64,000 nucleotides of DNA from Pseudactinotalea suaedae (GCF_009733815.1 NZ_WNXY01000006.1:62001-126000), one strand, 5' to 3'; counted from the stretch's first letter, positions 36,848 through 46,216 are shown. Numbers and translations: made by a program. The notes: generated by a model from the sequence alone, not told the origin.

Positions 36848-37807
36848 ATGACAGCGACGACGGCGGAGCGACGGCGCTCGGCGCGGGCGGTGGCGCGCCG
36901 TTTCGGCGGTGCGTTGTCGAGGCGACGTCTCAGAGCGCTCGGCATCGACGATCGAATGGTTCGCCGCGAGGTCCGGGCGGAGCGCTGGCGGCTGTGGGGC
37001 CGCCAGACGGTGTCGCTGCATACCGGCGAGCTCGACACGCAGGCGTTGCGCTGGCGCGCGATCTGGGAGGTCGGCGAGCGGATTGCCCAGCTCGACGGCG
37101 TGTCGGCCCTGGAGGCCGACGGCATGACCGGTTTCAACGAGTCGGACGTGCACGTCTCGGTGCTGCACAGCCACGACGTCGAACCCGTCGAGGGTGTTCG
37201 CATCCACAAGATCATCCGGCGTGTGCCCCACGAGACCACGACGGCGGGGATCCCTCGAACCCGACCGGCGATCGCTGCCATCCGAGCTGCGCACTGGGCT
37301 GCCTCGGACCGACAGGCGGCGCTGGTCCTCTGCATGCCGGTGCAGCAACGACTGGTGAGCGGCCGGGACCTGGTCGAGGCGAATCGGGCGGCGCGGGGCA
37401 GGAATCGACGCGCCTTCATCAGCCTCGTCGCTGCCGATGTCGCTGACGGCGCCCAGTCCCTGGGTGAGCTCGACTTCGCCGGAGCCTGCCGGGCACGCGG
37501 GCTTCCCGAACCGGACCGTCAGGTGATCCGACACGGCCCGCGCGGCACCGTCTACCTCGATGTGCGCTGGCGCAACGGCCTGGTCGTGGAGATCGACGGC
37601 GCAGCCCACCGCTGGGGCCTCGCCGTCGCCGATGACAATCTTCGGGCCAACGCCGTCTCCCTGGCCGGTGACGTGGTGCTGCACATCGATCTGGTCGGCT
37701 GGCGTCTCGCGCCCGCTGCCTACATGGACCAGGTCTGCGCCGGCTACCGGCTCTGCGACCGCCGCTCCACCCCCGCGTCCGCCACCACCTCTGCCGGGTC
37801 GAGGTAA
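36848..37807 (+). CDS. AbiEi-like / DUF559 endonuclease-fold protein
   Basis: 319 residues. The N-terminal part (RRLRALGIDDRMVRREV, WRLWGRQTVSLHTGEL, GVSALEADGMTGFNESDVHVS) resembles the winged-helix start of AbiEi-type proteins. The C-terminal part (about 245-305), with YLDVRWRNGLVVEIDGAAH, then NLRANAVSLAGDVVLHIDLV, matches the DUF559/Vsr nuclease fold: Asp, then Glu-x-Asp-Gly with His. Two-part proteins of this type are frequent in actinobacteria; their function is not established, and an antitoxin or DNA-nicking role is only a guess. ATG 36848 is the chosen start. Palindromic elements A lie on both sides, and its stop codon TAA is inside copy 5. Confidence 0.72.
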   Translation: MTATTAERRRSARAVARRFGGALSRRRLRALGIDDRMVRREVRAERWRLWGRQTVSLHTGELDTQALRWRAIWEVGERIAQLDGVSALEADGMTGFNESDVHVSVLHSHDVEPVEGVRIHKIIRRVPHETTTAGIPRTRPAIAAIRAAHWAASDRQAALVLCMPVQQRLVSGRDLVEANRAARGRNRRAFISLVAADVADGAQSLGELDFAGACRARGLPEPDRQVIRHGPRGTVYLDVRWRNGLVVEIDGAAHRWGLAVADDNLRANAVSLAGDVVLHIDLVGWRLAPAAYMDQVCAGYRLCDRRSTPASATTSAGSR

Positions 37808-39086
<1,279 letters not shown>

Positions 39087-39099
39087 GACGGTGCCGCGC

Positions 39100-40017
39100 T
39101 CACCCGGCGGGCTCGGGTGAGCTGGCGCTGAGGTCGCCGCCGATGGCGGCGAGCTCCTCGACGACGTGCCGGACGGCGAGGCGGGCGAGCCGGTCGGGTC
39201 GCGCCACGGCGACGACGCTGCGCACGACCGGGACGCCGGTGAGCGGGCGGATCGCCATCCCTGGTCGCGGCCGGGTGGTGAACCGGGGCAGCAGTGCCAA
39301 TCCTTGGCCGGCTGCCACCAACGACTCGACGAGCCGGTTGTCACGCAGCCGGATCGAGCGGGGGAGCACGCACCCGGTCACGGTCTCGACCGCCACGAGG
39401 ATGCTGTCGAACGGGTACCCGACCGGCACCCCGATCCATGACGTGCCGATGAGGTCCGCCGGTGTCAGCACCGCGCGTGCCGCCAACGGGTGCTCGGCAG
39501 GCAGGGCGACGTCGATCGGCTCGCGTGCCAGCACGCGAGCGGTCAGCGCCTCGGCGCCGGCCGGGACGTCGCCGGTGAGACTGTGCGCGATCACCACGTC
39601 GGCGTCGAGCGTGCGATTGGCGTAGTCGGCCTCGGCGAGATCGAAGTCGTCGATGTCGAGCTCGATCTCGGTGTCGCGCAACCTCCTGACGAGCTCGGGC
39701 AGCAGTGCCTCGCCCGCGCTCGGGAGCGTCCCGATCGCGACCCGCCCTCGTGGCCGTCCGATCCCGGCGTCCAGGCGCGCCTGCAGCTCGGCGAGAGCGC
39801 GCAGGACGTCGTCGGCGCCGTCGGCGAGCAGCTGGCCGGGCGCCGTCAGCCGGATCCCGCGCGAGACCGGCTCGACGAGCGCGACCCCGAGCTCGCGTTC
39901 TGCGGTGCGCAGCTGTTGCGACACCGCGGAGGGCGTCCTGAATGTCGCGGCCGCGACGGCGGTGACCGAGCCGCGCACGGACAGCTCGCGGAGCAGCTCC
40001 AGATGCCGAACTTCCAT
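39100..40017 (-). CDS. LysR-family transcription regulator
   Basis: 305 residues. The N-terminal winged helix-turn-helix MEVRHLELLRELSVRGSVTA / SAVSQQLRTAERELGVALVE is followed by a periplasmic-binding-like effector domain (VAIGTLPSAGEALLPELVRR, SLVAAGQGLALLPRF). It is divergent from an EamA transporter gene across 71 bp, the classic LysR arrangement, so it most likely controls that exporter and itself. The inducer is unknown. Confidence 0.92.
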   Translation of the reverse strand: MEVRHLELLRELSVRGSVTAVAAATFRTPSAVSQQLRTAERELGVALVEPVSRGIRLTAPGQLLADGADDVLRALAELQARLDAGIGRPRGRVAIGTLPSAGEALLPELVRRLRDTEIELDIDDFDLAEADYANRTLDADVVIAHSLTGDVPAGAEALTARVLAREPIDVALPAEHPLAARAVLTPADLIGTSWIGVPVGYPFDSILVAVETVTGCVLPRSIRLRDNRLVESLVAAGQGLALLPRFTTRPRPGMAIRPLTGVPVVRSVVAVARPDRLARLAVRHVVEELAAIGGDLSASSPEPAG

Positions 40018-40088
40018 GAAGGGAACCTACAGGGACGCTGCAGAATAAGTCGCTGGTCCTACACCGCCACGTCGACGAGGCTGAGCGC

Positions 40089-41039
40089 ATGCCGGTCCGC
40101 CACGCACTGCTCGCCGTCGCCGTCGCGGTGATGTGGGGCGTCAACTTCCTCGCGATCCACCTCTCGCTCGAGCAGTTCCCACCGCTGTTCCTCGTCGCGC
40201 TCCGGTTCGCGGTGATCGCGATCCCGACCGTGCTGCTCGTGCCCCGGCCGCAGGTGCCGCTGCGGTGGCTGATCGGTTACGGCCTCGGTTTCGGGACGCT
40301 GCAGTTCGTCGGCCTGTACCTGGGCATGGCGGCGGGGTTCCCCACCGGTCTGGCCTCGCTGGTGCTGCAGTCGTCAGCACCGTTCACCGTCGTGCTGGGT
40401 GCGCTGCTGCTGAGGGAGCGGGTCGGTGCGCGCGCGGCTCTGGGCGTCGCGGTCGCCGCGGTGGGCCTCGGCCTCGTCGGGGTCTCGCGCGCCGGGATCT
40501 CGGCCTGGCTGCCGTTCTGGCTCGTGGTTCTCGGCGGTCTCGGCTGGGCGTTGGGCAACCTGGCCATGCGGAAGGCGGTCGCGCCCAGGCCGCTGCGCCT
40601 GACCCTGTGGATGTCGGTCGTGCCGCCGGTCCCGATGCTGGTGCTGTCGCTGCTGGTGGAAGGTCCCGACCGCATCACCGAGTCGCTGCGCACAGCGACC
40701 GAGGCCGCAGCCGTGCCGGCGTGGCTCGGCCTCGCCTACACGGTGCTCGTCGGGACCATCGTCGGGTCCGGTGTCTGGGTGTGGCTGATGGCACGGCACC
40801 CGGCGGGTGTGGTCGCGCCGTTCTCGATGCTCGTGCCGGTCGCAGGCATCACCACGGCGTGGCTGGTGCTCGGCGAGCGGCCGGCCGTGCCCGAGGTGCT
40901 CGGTGGCGTGCTCGTGATCGGTGGGGTGCTGTGGGGATCGCGCCGACGCCCATCAGCACAGCTCGACCCGCGGCCGACGGCCCTCGACGGCGGCGAGCAG
41001 CCGGTTCCGCAGCTCGTCGACGGCGATCGCGGCACGTGA
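40089..41039 (+). CDS. EamA/DMT-family transporter
   Basis: 316 residues with ten membrane helices in two EamA repeats (VAVMWGVNFLAIHLSLEQFP in the first; GLAYTVLVGTIVGSGVWVWL in the second). Similar to amino-acid/metabolite exporters such as EamA/YdeD. It is the likely target of the divergent LysR regulator. Its 3' end overlaps the convergent threonyl-tRNA synthetase gene by 87 bp, an unusually long overlap; the last 30 codons may be non-homologous run-on. Confidence 0.9.
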   Translation: MPVRHALLAVAVAVMWGVNFLAIHLSLEQFPPLFLVALRFAVIAIPTVLLVPRPQVPLRWLIGYGLGFGTLQFVGLYLGMAAGFPTGLASLVLQSSAPFTVVLGALLLRERVGARAALGVAVAAVGLGLVGVSRAGISAWLPFWLVVLGGLGWALGNLAMRKAVAPRPLRLTLWMSVVPPVPMLVLSLLVEGPDRITESLRTATEAAAVPAWLGLAYTVLVGTIVGSGVWVWLMARHPAGVVAPFSMLVPVAGITTAWLVLGERPAVPEVLGGVLVIGGVLWGSRRRPSAQLDPRPTALDGGEQPVPQLVDGDRGT

Positions 41040-42197
41040 GTCGGTCGCCGGGTCGTGCACGGCCAGGCTGTCACCCGCGGCCTCGGTCGACCCGAGGACG
41101 GCGAGCAGCGCGTCACGCCGTCGTCGTGAGGCGCGCAGCCGACGCCCCAGCGAGCCGCCGCTCTCGACCCGGACCCGGAGCCCGGCGGCGGCCAGCCGCG
41201 ACGCGGCGCCGGCTGCCGCGGGCTCGTGGGCCTCGGAGACCGGCAGCACGCACACCTGGACGGGCGCCAACCAGATCGGGAGCCGGCCGTCGTGCACCTC
41301 GAGCAGCAGCGCGACCATCCGCTCCATCGACCCGATGAGCCCTCGATGGATCATCACCACCCGCTCGCGACCGCCGTCCGGACCGATGCAGGTGAGGTCG
41401 AACCGCTCCGGCTGACCGAAGTCGAGCTGCACGGTGGAGATGGTCTCCTCGCGGCCCGCTGCGTCGCGGACCTGGACGTCGAGCTTGGGCCCGTAGAACG
41501 CGGCCTCCCCGGCGACCTCCTGGAGGTCGATGCCACGCCCGGCCAGGTCGACGGCGGAGGTCGCCTCTCGTAGCTGGCTCTCGGCATCGGCCCAGCGCTC
41601 GGGCTCGCCGAGCCAGCGGTCGCCGTCGTCACGACGCGACAACCGGACGTGGGAGACCTCGACGCCGAGGGTGCCCAGCACGTCGAGGCCGGCGGCGAGC
41701 GCGAGCGCGACCTCGTCACCGATCTGCGCCGTGCGGGCGAAGACGTGGGTGTCGTCGAGGTTGATCTGGCGCACCCGGCTCAGCCCGGAGACCACACCGG
41801 ATCGCTCCGCCCGGAACATGGGCGCCAGCTCGTGGTAGCGGATCGGCAGGTCGCGGTAGCTGTGCTGCTCGGCCGCGTAGAGCATGGCGTGGTGCGGGCA
41901 GTTGGCGGGGCGCAGCACGAGGTCCTCGGCGTCGGGTCCGCCCATGGCCATCGCGGGGAACATGTCGTCGGCGAACTTGTCCCAGTGCCCGGAGCGCTCG
42001 AAGAGCGCCCGCTTGCCGAGCACGGGCGAGTAGACGGGGCTGCAGCCGGTCGCGAGGGCCGTCTCACGGCCGAGGCCCTCGAGCTCGTGACGGATCACTG
42101 CGCCGGCGGGTAGCCAGAGCGGCAGGCCCGCGCCGACGAGCGGGTCGCCGGCGATCAGACCCATGTCGCGGGCGAGGTCGCGGTGGTCGTGGTGCAT
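40953..42197 (-). CDS. thrS: Threonyl-tRNA synthetase without TGS and editing domains
   Basis: 414 residues; full bacterial ThrRS is about 640-680. It starts directly at the class II catalytic core (HHDHRDLARDMGLIAG; LPAGAVIRHELEGLGRETA). Motif 2 is YHELAPMFRAERSGVVSGL, motif 3 HRGLIGSMERM. The three zinc ligands are kept: Cys in RPANCPHHAML, His in NLDDTHVF and His in MIHRG. The anticodon-binding domain (VQVCVLPVSEAH) is at the C-terminus. The TGS and Ser-editing domains are absent. It is probably a paralogue of a full-length enzyme elsewhere: a stress/starvation isozyme or a drug-resistant copy. ATG 42197 follows AGGAGA. Expression is under a leader-peptide attenuator. Confidence 0.92.
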   Translation of the reverse strand: MHHDHRDLARDMGLIAGDPLVGAGLPLWLPAGAVIRHELEGLGRETALATGCSPVYSPVLGKRALFERSGHWDKFADDMFPAMAMGGPDAEDLVLRPANCPHHAMLYAAEQHSYRDLPIRYHELAPMFRAERSGVVSGLSRVRQINLDDTHVFARTAQIGDEVALALAAGLDVLGTLGVEVSHVRLSRRDDGDRWLGEPERWADAESQLREATSAVDLAGRGIDLQEVAGEAAFYGPKLDVQVRDAAGREETISTVQLDFGQPERFDLTCIGPDGGRERVVMIHRGLIGSMERMVALLLEVHDGRLPIWLAPVQVCVLPVSEAHEPAAAGAASRLAAAGLRVRVESGGSLGRRLRASRRRRDALLAVLGSTEAAGDSLAVHDPATDSRAAIAVDELRNRLLAAVEGRRPRVELC

Positions 42198-42230
42198 GGT
42201 GTCGTCTCCTGGTCTGGGGAGCCCAGGACA

Positions 42231-42261
42231 CGAAAACGCCCCGGGCCGATGGCTCCGGGGC
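42231..42261 (-). terminator. Attenuator terminator of thrS
   Basis: GCCCCGG and CCGGGGC form a 7-bp GC stem with a 10-nt loop, followed by G and four T (42233-42236), a true intrinsic terminator 34 nt before thrS. Its 5' arm contains CCGGAG (42253-42258), able to pair with CTCCGG in the leader (42301-42306) as antiterminator. Confidence 0.82.
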
Positions 42262-42279
42262 TGTGCGGTGCGTGCGGTG

Positions 42280-42339
42280 TCAGCGCATGCCGTGACGGCG
42301 CCGGAGTGGTTCCGGCGTCGTCGTGACGATCGCGCGCAT
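42280..42339 (-). CDS. Threonine leader peptide of the thrS attenuator
   Basis: A 19-residue frame, MRAIVTTTPEPLRRRHGMR, with three consecutive ACG (Thr) codons at 42316-42324. The codons run straight into hairpin arm 1 (CGCCGGA, 42311-42317), which pairs with arm 2 (TCCGGCG, 42299-42305). Arm 2 can alternatively pair with the 5' arm of the terminator. Ribosome stalling on the Thr codons would cover arm 1, free arm 2 and block termination, raising ThrRS when charged tRNA-Thr is short. GTGGGG precedes the ATG. Confidence 0.78.
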   Translation of the reverse strand: MRAIVTTTPEPLRRRHGMR

Positions 42340-42369
42340 GACCCCACGGTACGCCGCAGGCACGGGCGA

Positions 42370-42383
42370 GGGAAGTTCTTCCC
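42370..42383. promoter_or_regulatory. Palindrome between thrS leader and divergent gene
   Basis: GGGAAG-TT-CTTCCC, a 6-bp-arm inverted repeat in the 91-bp divergent promoter region; possible operator for either direction. Confidence 0.3.
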
Positions 42384-42430
42384 TGCACCGGAAGCATGTC
42401 GAGGTCGTCTCCGGGTCTAGCCTGTCGGCC

Positions 42431-43042
42431 ATGGCCCAGCGATTCAACGCACCCCCGGGATGGAACGTCCCGCCGAACTTCGTCCCCACCTCCGACTGGC
42501 AGCCCGACCCCTCGTGGCCGCCGGCGCCGAACGGCTGGACCTTCTGGGTCGACGACGCCGCGCAGCCCGCGAGCGGCTACGGCACCCCGGCGTCCGGCGA
42601 CCAGGCCGGCGGCTACGGCACGAACCCGATAGCCGACTACGGGACACCGCCCCAGCCCGCCTACGGCGCCGCGGACCAGAACCCCTACGGCACGGCGGCC
42701 CCCGGTGCCTTCGGCTCCACCGCTCCCGGAAGCGCGCAGGCCGCGTTGGCGCAGAACCAGGCTTCCGGCGGCAGGCGCTCGATCTGGATCGGCCTGGGGC
42801 TCTTCGTCGCGGCGATCGTGATCACGGTGGTCAGCTACTCGATGGCCGAGCCGGGCGACCGGTACTTCGTGCCGTGGTACTTCGCCCTGATCGGTATCGT
42901 GATCGCGATCCGCGGCCTCATCGACATGAACAAGGCCAAGAAGGCCGAGGCGGCGCAGCTCGGCTACGGCTCGGGCGGCGTCCCGCCGGGCTTCACACCT
43001 CCCGGGACCACGCCTCCCGGGCAGAACCCGCCCGGATACTGA
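42431..43042 (+). CDS. Hypothetical Pro/Gly-rich protein with two membrane helices
   Basis: 203 residues. The N-terminus NAPPGWNVPPNFVPTSDWQP and PSWPPAPNGWTFWV is the Trp/Pro motif seen on many actinobacterial membrane proteins. About 65 low-complexity residues with YGTP/YGT repeats follow. Two membrane helices (about 117-137; WYFALIGIVIAIRGLIDMN) precede a short Pro/Gly-rich tail (PPGFTPPGTTPPGQNPPGY). Both tails are probably cytoplasmic. No function can be given. A TAGCCT hexamer at 42418-42423, 7 nt before the ATG, suggests leaderless expression. Confidence 0.72.
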   Translation: MAQRFNAPPGWNVPPNFVPTSDWQPDPSWPPAPNGWTFWVDDAAQPASGYGTPASGDQAGGYGTNPIADYGTPPQPAYGAADQNPYGTAAPGAFGSTAPGSAQAALAQNQASGGRRSIWIGLGLFVAAIVITVVSYSMAEPGDRYFVPWYFALIGIVIAIRGLIDMNKAKKAEAAQLGYGSGGVPPGFTPPGTTPPGQNPPGY

Positions 43043-43079
43043 CCGCCGCCTGCCCTGGCCGATCGACCACGGAGACGTC

Positions 43080-44543
43080 TTGACGCACATCACCACCCCT
43101 GCCGAGACCACCACCGCCGAGCTGGACGCGATCGTCGCCGCTGCCGCCCGGGCGGCCGGCCCGATGGCGGCCGCCGGTCCCGGCGAGCGAGCCGGGTGGC
43201 TGCGGGCCGCCGCGCAGGCCCTGGAGGCGCAGCGTGAGGCCCTGGTGCCGCTGGCGCAGGAGGAGTCGCACCTGCCCGAGGGCCGGCTGGCGGGCGAGCT
43301 GAGCCGGACCACCGGCCAGCTCGAGCTGCTCGCGGCTGAGGTGGAGTCGGGCGCGGTGTGGGATGCCACGATCGACCACGCCGACCCGGACTGGCGTCCC
43401 GTGGCGCGTCCGGACATCCGGCGCGTGACCGTCCCGCTCGGGCCGGTCGCGGTGTACTCCGCCAGCAACTTCCCGTTCGCGTTCAGCGTCGCAGGCGGCG
43501 ACACCGCGTCCGCGCTCGCGGCGGGCTGCCCGGTCGTCGTCAAGGCGCATCCCGGCCACCCGCGGCTGTCGGTGGCGGTCGCCGAGATCGTCGCCGGTGC
43601 CCTCGCCGAGGCAGGTGCCCCTGGTGGGCTCGGCCTCGTGCACGGTTTCGACGCCGGTGTCGCGCTGATCCAGCACCCGGCGATCCGTGCGGGCGCCTTC
43701 ACGGGCTCGATCGGTGCCGGCCGCGCGCTGTTCGACCTCGCGGTCGCCCGCCCGGTGCCGATCCCCTTCTACGGCGAGCTGGGCAGCGTCAACCCCGTGG
43801 TGGTGACGCCGGCGGCCGCAGCGGCGCGCGGTGCCGAGATCGGCACCGGCTACGCCGGTTCGCTCTCGCTCGGCGTGGGTCAGTTCTGCACCAGCCCCGG
43901 GATCCTGCTCGCCCCCGCGGGGTCTGCGGTGCTCGAGGCAGCCGGGCAGGCGCTGTCGGAGGTCTCCGCGGCACCCATGCTCAACGACCGCATCGCCGAG
44001 GGCTATGCCCACGGCCTCCAGGAGCTCCGCGGCGTCGAGGGGGTGCGGGTCGTCGTCGACGGCTCCACCGGTGCCACGCCCACGCCGACGCTGCTCGCCG
44101 TCGGCATCGATCGGTTCGCCGAGGTCGACCGGCTGCGCGAGGAGTGCTTCGGACCGGTCTCCCTCGTCGTCGAGTACGAGGACCCGGCGGACCTCGTCCC
44201 CGTGGTCGAGGGGTTCGACGGGCAGCTGACCGCGACCGTCCACGGCGAGCCGGACGAGGCGCTCGCCGGCGAGCTGGTCGACGTGCTCTCGACGTTGTCC
44301 GGGCGCCTCGTCTGGAACGACTGGCCCACCGGCGTCGCGGTCACCTACGCGATGCAGCATGGCGGCCCCTACCCGGCGACGACGATCGCCGGCACGTCCG
44401 TGGGCACCGCGGCGGTGCAGCGCTTCGGCCGTGCCGTCGCCTACCAGGACGTGCCGCAGGCACTGCTGCCGCCGGCGCTGCGCGACGACAACCCCTGGCG
44501 CCTCGCGCGCCGCGTCGACGGCGTGTGGGAGCCCCGCCCCTGA
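43080..44543 (+). CDS. NADP-dependent aldehyde dehydrogenase (2-oxoglutarate semialdehyde dehydrogenase type)
   Basis: 487 residues of the ALDH superfamily subgroup acting on 2,5-dioxopentanoate. It has VYSASNFPFAFSVAGGDTAS, VVVKAHPGHPRLS (cofactor Lys), FTGSIGAGRALFD, catalytic Glu in YGELGSVNP (E233) and nucleophile C270 in GVGQFCTSPG. LVWNDWPTGVAV is at the C-terminus. The role would be the last step of uronate or pentose oxidation to 2-oxoglutarate, but no such pathway genes are adjacent. The start is TTG 43080 with GGAGA 5 nt upstream; no better start was found. Confidence 0.9.
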   Translation: MTHITTPAETTTAELDAIVAAAARAAGPMAAAGPGERAGWLRAAAQALEAQREALVPLAQEESHLPEGRLAGELSRTTGQLELLAAEVESGAVWDATIDHADPDWRPVARPDIRRVTVPLGPVAVYSASNFPFAFSVAGGDTASALAAGCPVVVKAHPGHPRLSVAVAEIVAGALAEAGAPGGLGLVHGFDAGVALIQHPAIRAGAFTGSIGAGRALFDLAVARPVPIPFYGELGSVNPVVVTPAAAAARGAEIGTGYAGSLSLGVGQFCTSPGILLAPAGSAVLEAAGQALSEVSAAPMLNDRIAEGYAHGLQELRGVEGVRVVVDGSTGATPTPTLLAVGIDRFAEVDRLREECFGPVSLVVEYEDPADLVPVVEGFDGQLTATVHGEPDEALAGELVDVLSTLSGRLVWNDWPTGVAVTYAMQHGGPYPATTIAGTSVGTAAVQRFGRAVAYQDVPQALLPPALRDDNPWRLARRVDGVWEPRP

Positions 44544-44546
44544 CCG

Positions 44547-44641
44547 GTTCACCACGATTCCGGACGGGGCGGGACGGTGTTGACACCGTGCCCTGTCCGG
44601 GATCGTGTTGAAACCGCGGGGTGTTCGGAATCGTGTTGAAA
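44547..44641. repeat. Inverted array C: repeats with 28-bp period
   Basis: One forward copy (TTCACCACGATTCCGGAC, from 44547) faces three inverted copies starting at 44567 (degenerate, ACGGTGTTGACAC), 44595 (GTCCGGGATCGTGTTGAAA) and 44623 (GTTCGGAATCGTGTTGAAA). The inverted copies are exactly 28 bp apart. It fills the gap between convergent aldehyde dehydrogenase and purU genes. The sequence differs from the B arrays but the architecture is the same. Confidence 0.82.
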
Positions 44642-44645
44642 GCGG

Positions 44646-45506
44646 TCAGCGGAAGACGACGGTGCGGTGCCCGTCGAGCAGGACGCGATGCTCGGCGTGC
44701 CACCGCACCGCGCGGGCCAGGACGCGCCGCTCGACGTCCTGCCCGAGCCCGACGAGGTCGTCGACGGCGTCGGCGTGGCTGACGCGCTCGACGTCCTGCT
44801 CGATGATCGGGCCCTCGTCGAGCGAGGCGGTCGCGTAGTGCGCGGTCGCCCCGATCAGCTTCACGCCCCGGTCGTGGGCCTGCGCGTACGGGCGCGCGCC
44901 CTTGAACGAGGGCAGGAACGAGTGGTGGATGTTGATCACGCGGCCGGCGAGCTCGGTGCAGACGCGGTCCGAGAGGATCTGCATGTACCGGGCGAGCACC
45001 ACGAGCTCGACGTCGAGCTCCTCCACGAGGCCCAGCAGCCGGTCCTCGGCCGCGTCCTTGGTGGCCTTGGTGACCGGCACGTGGTGGAACGGCACGTCGT
45101 AGAACGCGGCGATCGGGGCGAGATCGGTGTGGTTGGAGACGACGCCCGCGATCTCGATCGGCAACCGGTTCGAGCGCTGCCGGAACAGCAGGTCGGTGAG
45201 GCAGTGCGCCGTCGTCGAGACGAGCACGAGGGTGCGCACCGGGCGCCCGACCACGTCCAGCTGCCAGGTCATGGCGAACTCCGAGCCGACCGCCGTCAGC
45301 GCGGCCACGAGCTCGGTGCGCGGCGCGGCCGACTCCACCTGCACCCGCATGAAGAACAGACCGGTACCCGGGTCGCCGAACTGCTGCGACTCGGTGATGT
45401 TCCCGCCCAGCCCGGCCAGCGCACCGGTGACGGCGTGCACGATGCCGGGGCGGTCCGGACAAGACAGGGTGAGGACCCAGTGGGTGCTCGGATCGATGCT
45501 GCTCAC
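44646..45506 (-). CDS. purU: Formyltetrahydrofolate deformylase
   Basis: 286 residues. The N-terminal ACT domain (LTLSCPDRPGIVHAVTGAL) is regulatory. The C-terminal formyltransferase-fold domain (about 88-286) has VSNHTDLAPIAAFYDVPFHH, LARYMQILS, the catalytic VINIHHSFLPSFKGARPY and GATAHYATASLDEGPII. It hydrolyses 10-formyl-THF to formate and THF, balancing the one-carbon pool used by PurN/PurH and GlyA. GTG 45506 is chosen because it aligns with the ACT domain start; the ribosome binding site is weak. Divergent from the GNAT gene. Confidence 0.95.
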   Translation of the reverse strand: MSSIDPSTHWVLTLSCPDRPGIVHAVTGALAGLGGNITESQQFGDPGTGLFFMRVQVESAAPRTELVAALTAVGSEFAMTWQLDVVGRPVRTLVLVSTTAHCLTDLLFRQRSNRLPIEIAGVVSNHTDLAPIAAFYDVPFHHVPVTKATKDAAEDRLLGLVEELDVELVVLARYMQILSDRVCTELAGRVINIHHSFLPSFKGARPYAQAHDRGVKLIGATAHYATASLDEGPIIEQDVERVSHADAVDDLVGLGQDVERRVLARAVRWHAEHRVLLDGHRTVVFR

Positions 45507-45582
45507 CCGGCGAGGGTAGGCGATCGCCGCCACGGCGCGCTGATCGGCCCAGGGGCCGCGCGGAGATGAAAGGATGCTGCGC

Positions 45583-46122
45583 ATGGCCGAGATCGAGCTG
45601 AGGATCGACGTCGTCGAGGACGGCGACGCGGGTGAGCTGCTCACCGTGCGTCGCGCTGCCTTCGTCACGGAGGCGCAGCTGTACGACGACCCGCACATCC
45701 CCGCCCTCACGCAGACCCTCGACGAGCTGCGCGCCGACCTGGCCCGACCCGACGTGGTCACGCTCGCCGCCTGGATGGGCACCCGGATGATCGGGTCCGT
45801 GCGCGTCGGCCTCGAGGAGGACCGGGCGCTGCTCGGCCGGCTGGCCGTGGTGCCGGACCTGCAGGGGCAGGGCATCGGCACCAAGCTGCTGATGTCGGTG
45901 CTGACCTACCTCCCGGAGGACACCAAGGAGGTCTGGGTCTTCACGGGCCAGGACTCCAAGCAGAACCTCTCGCTCTACGCCAAGCACGGGTTCGAGCACC
46001 AGTACGACCAGAACGCCGGCGACCTCACCTACGCCTATCTGCGCAAGATCCTCGGCGAGGCCGAGGTCGACGACGAGACCGAGGACTCGGGCGACGACGA
46101 CGGCGGCGCCGAGCCGCGCTGA
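45583..46122 (+). CDS. GNAT-family N-acetyltransferase
   Basis: About 179 residues. The acetyl-CoA-binding motif A, LAVVPDLQGQGIGTKLLMSV, follows the strand GSVRVGLEEDRALLGR, and the late motif SLYAKHGFEH is present. An acidic tail (EVDDETEDSGDDDGG) is added. The substrate is unknown. ATG 45583 is preferred since AAAGG at 45569-45573 is 9 nt upstream; ATG 45574 would abut the site. It lies alone between divergent purU and the glyA riboswitch. Confidence 0.85.
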   Translation: MAEIELRIDVVEDGDAGELLTVRRAAFVTEAQLYDDPHIPALTQTLDELRADLARPDVVTLAAWMGTRMIGSVRVGLEEDRALLGRLAVVPDLQGQGIGTKLLMSVLTYLPEDTKEVWVFTGQDSKQNLSLYAKHGFEHQYDQNAGDLTYAYLRKILGEAEVDDETEDSGDDDGGAEPR

Positions 46123-46209
46123 GCGGCCCGGCCGAGACGAGCGGGACGACGGCGTCCCAGCAGTCGTGAGCATCGCCGTCGGGCTTGGTGGGACCTGGCT
46201 CGATCAGGG

Positions 46210-46215
46210 TAGGCT
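46210..46215 (+). promoter_or_regulatory. -10 element of glyA-folD
   Basis: TAGGCT lies directly before the ZTP aptamer, mirroring the spacing upstream of purH. Confidence 0.5.
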
Positions 46216-46216
46216 C

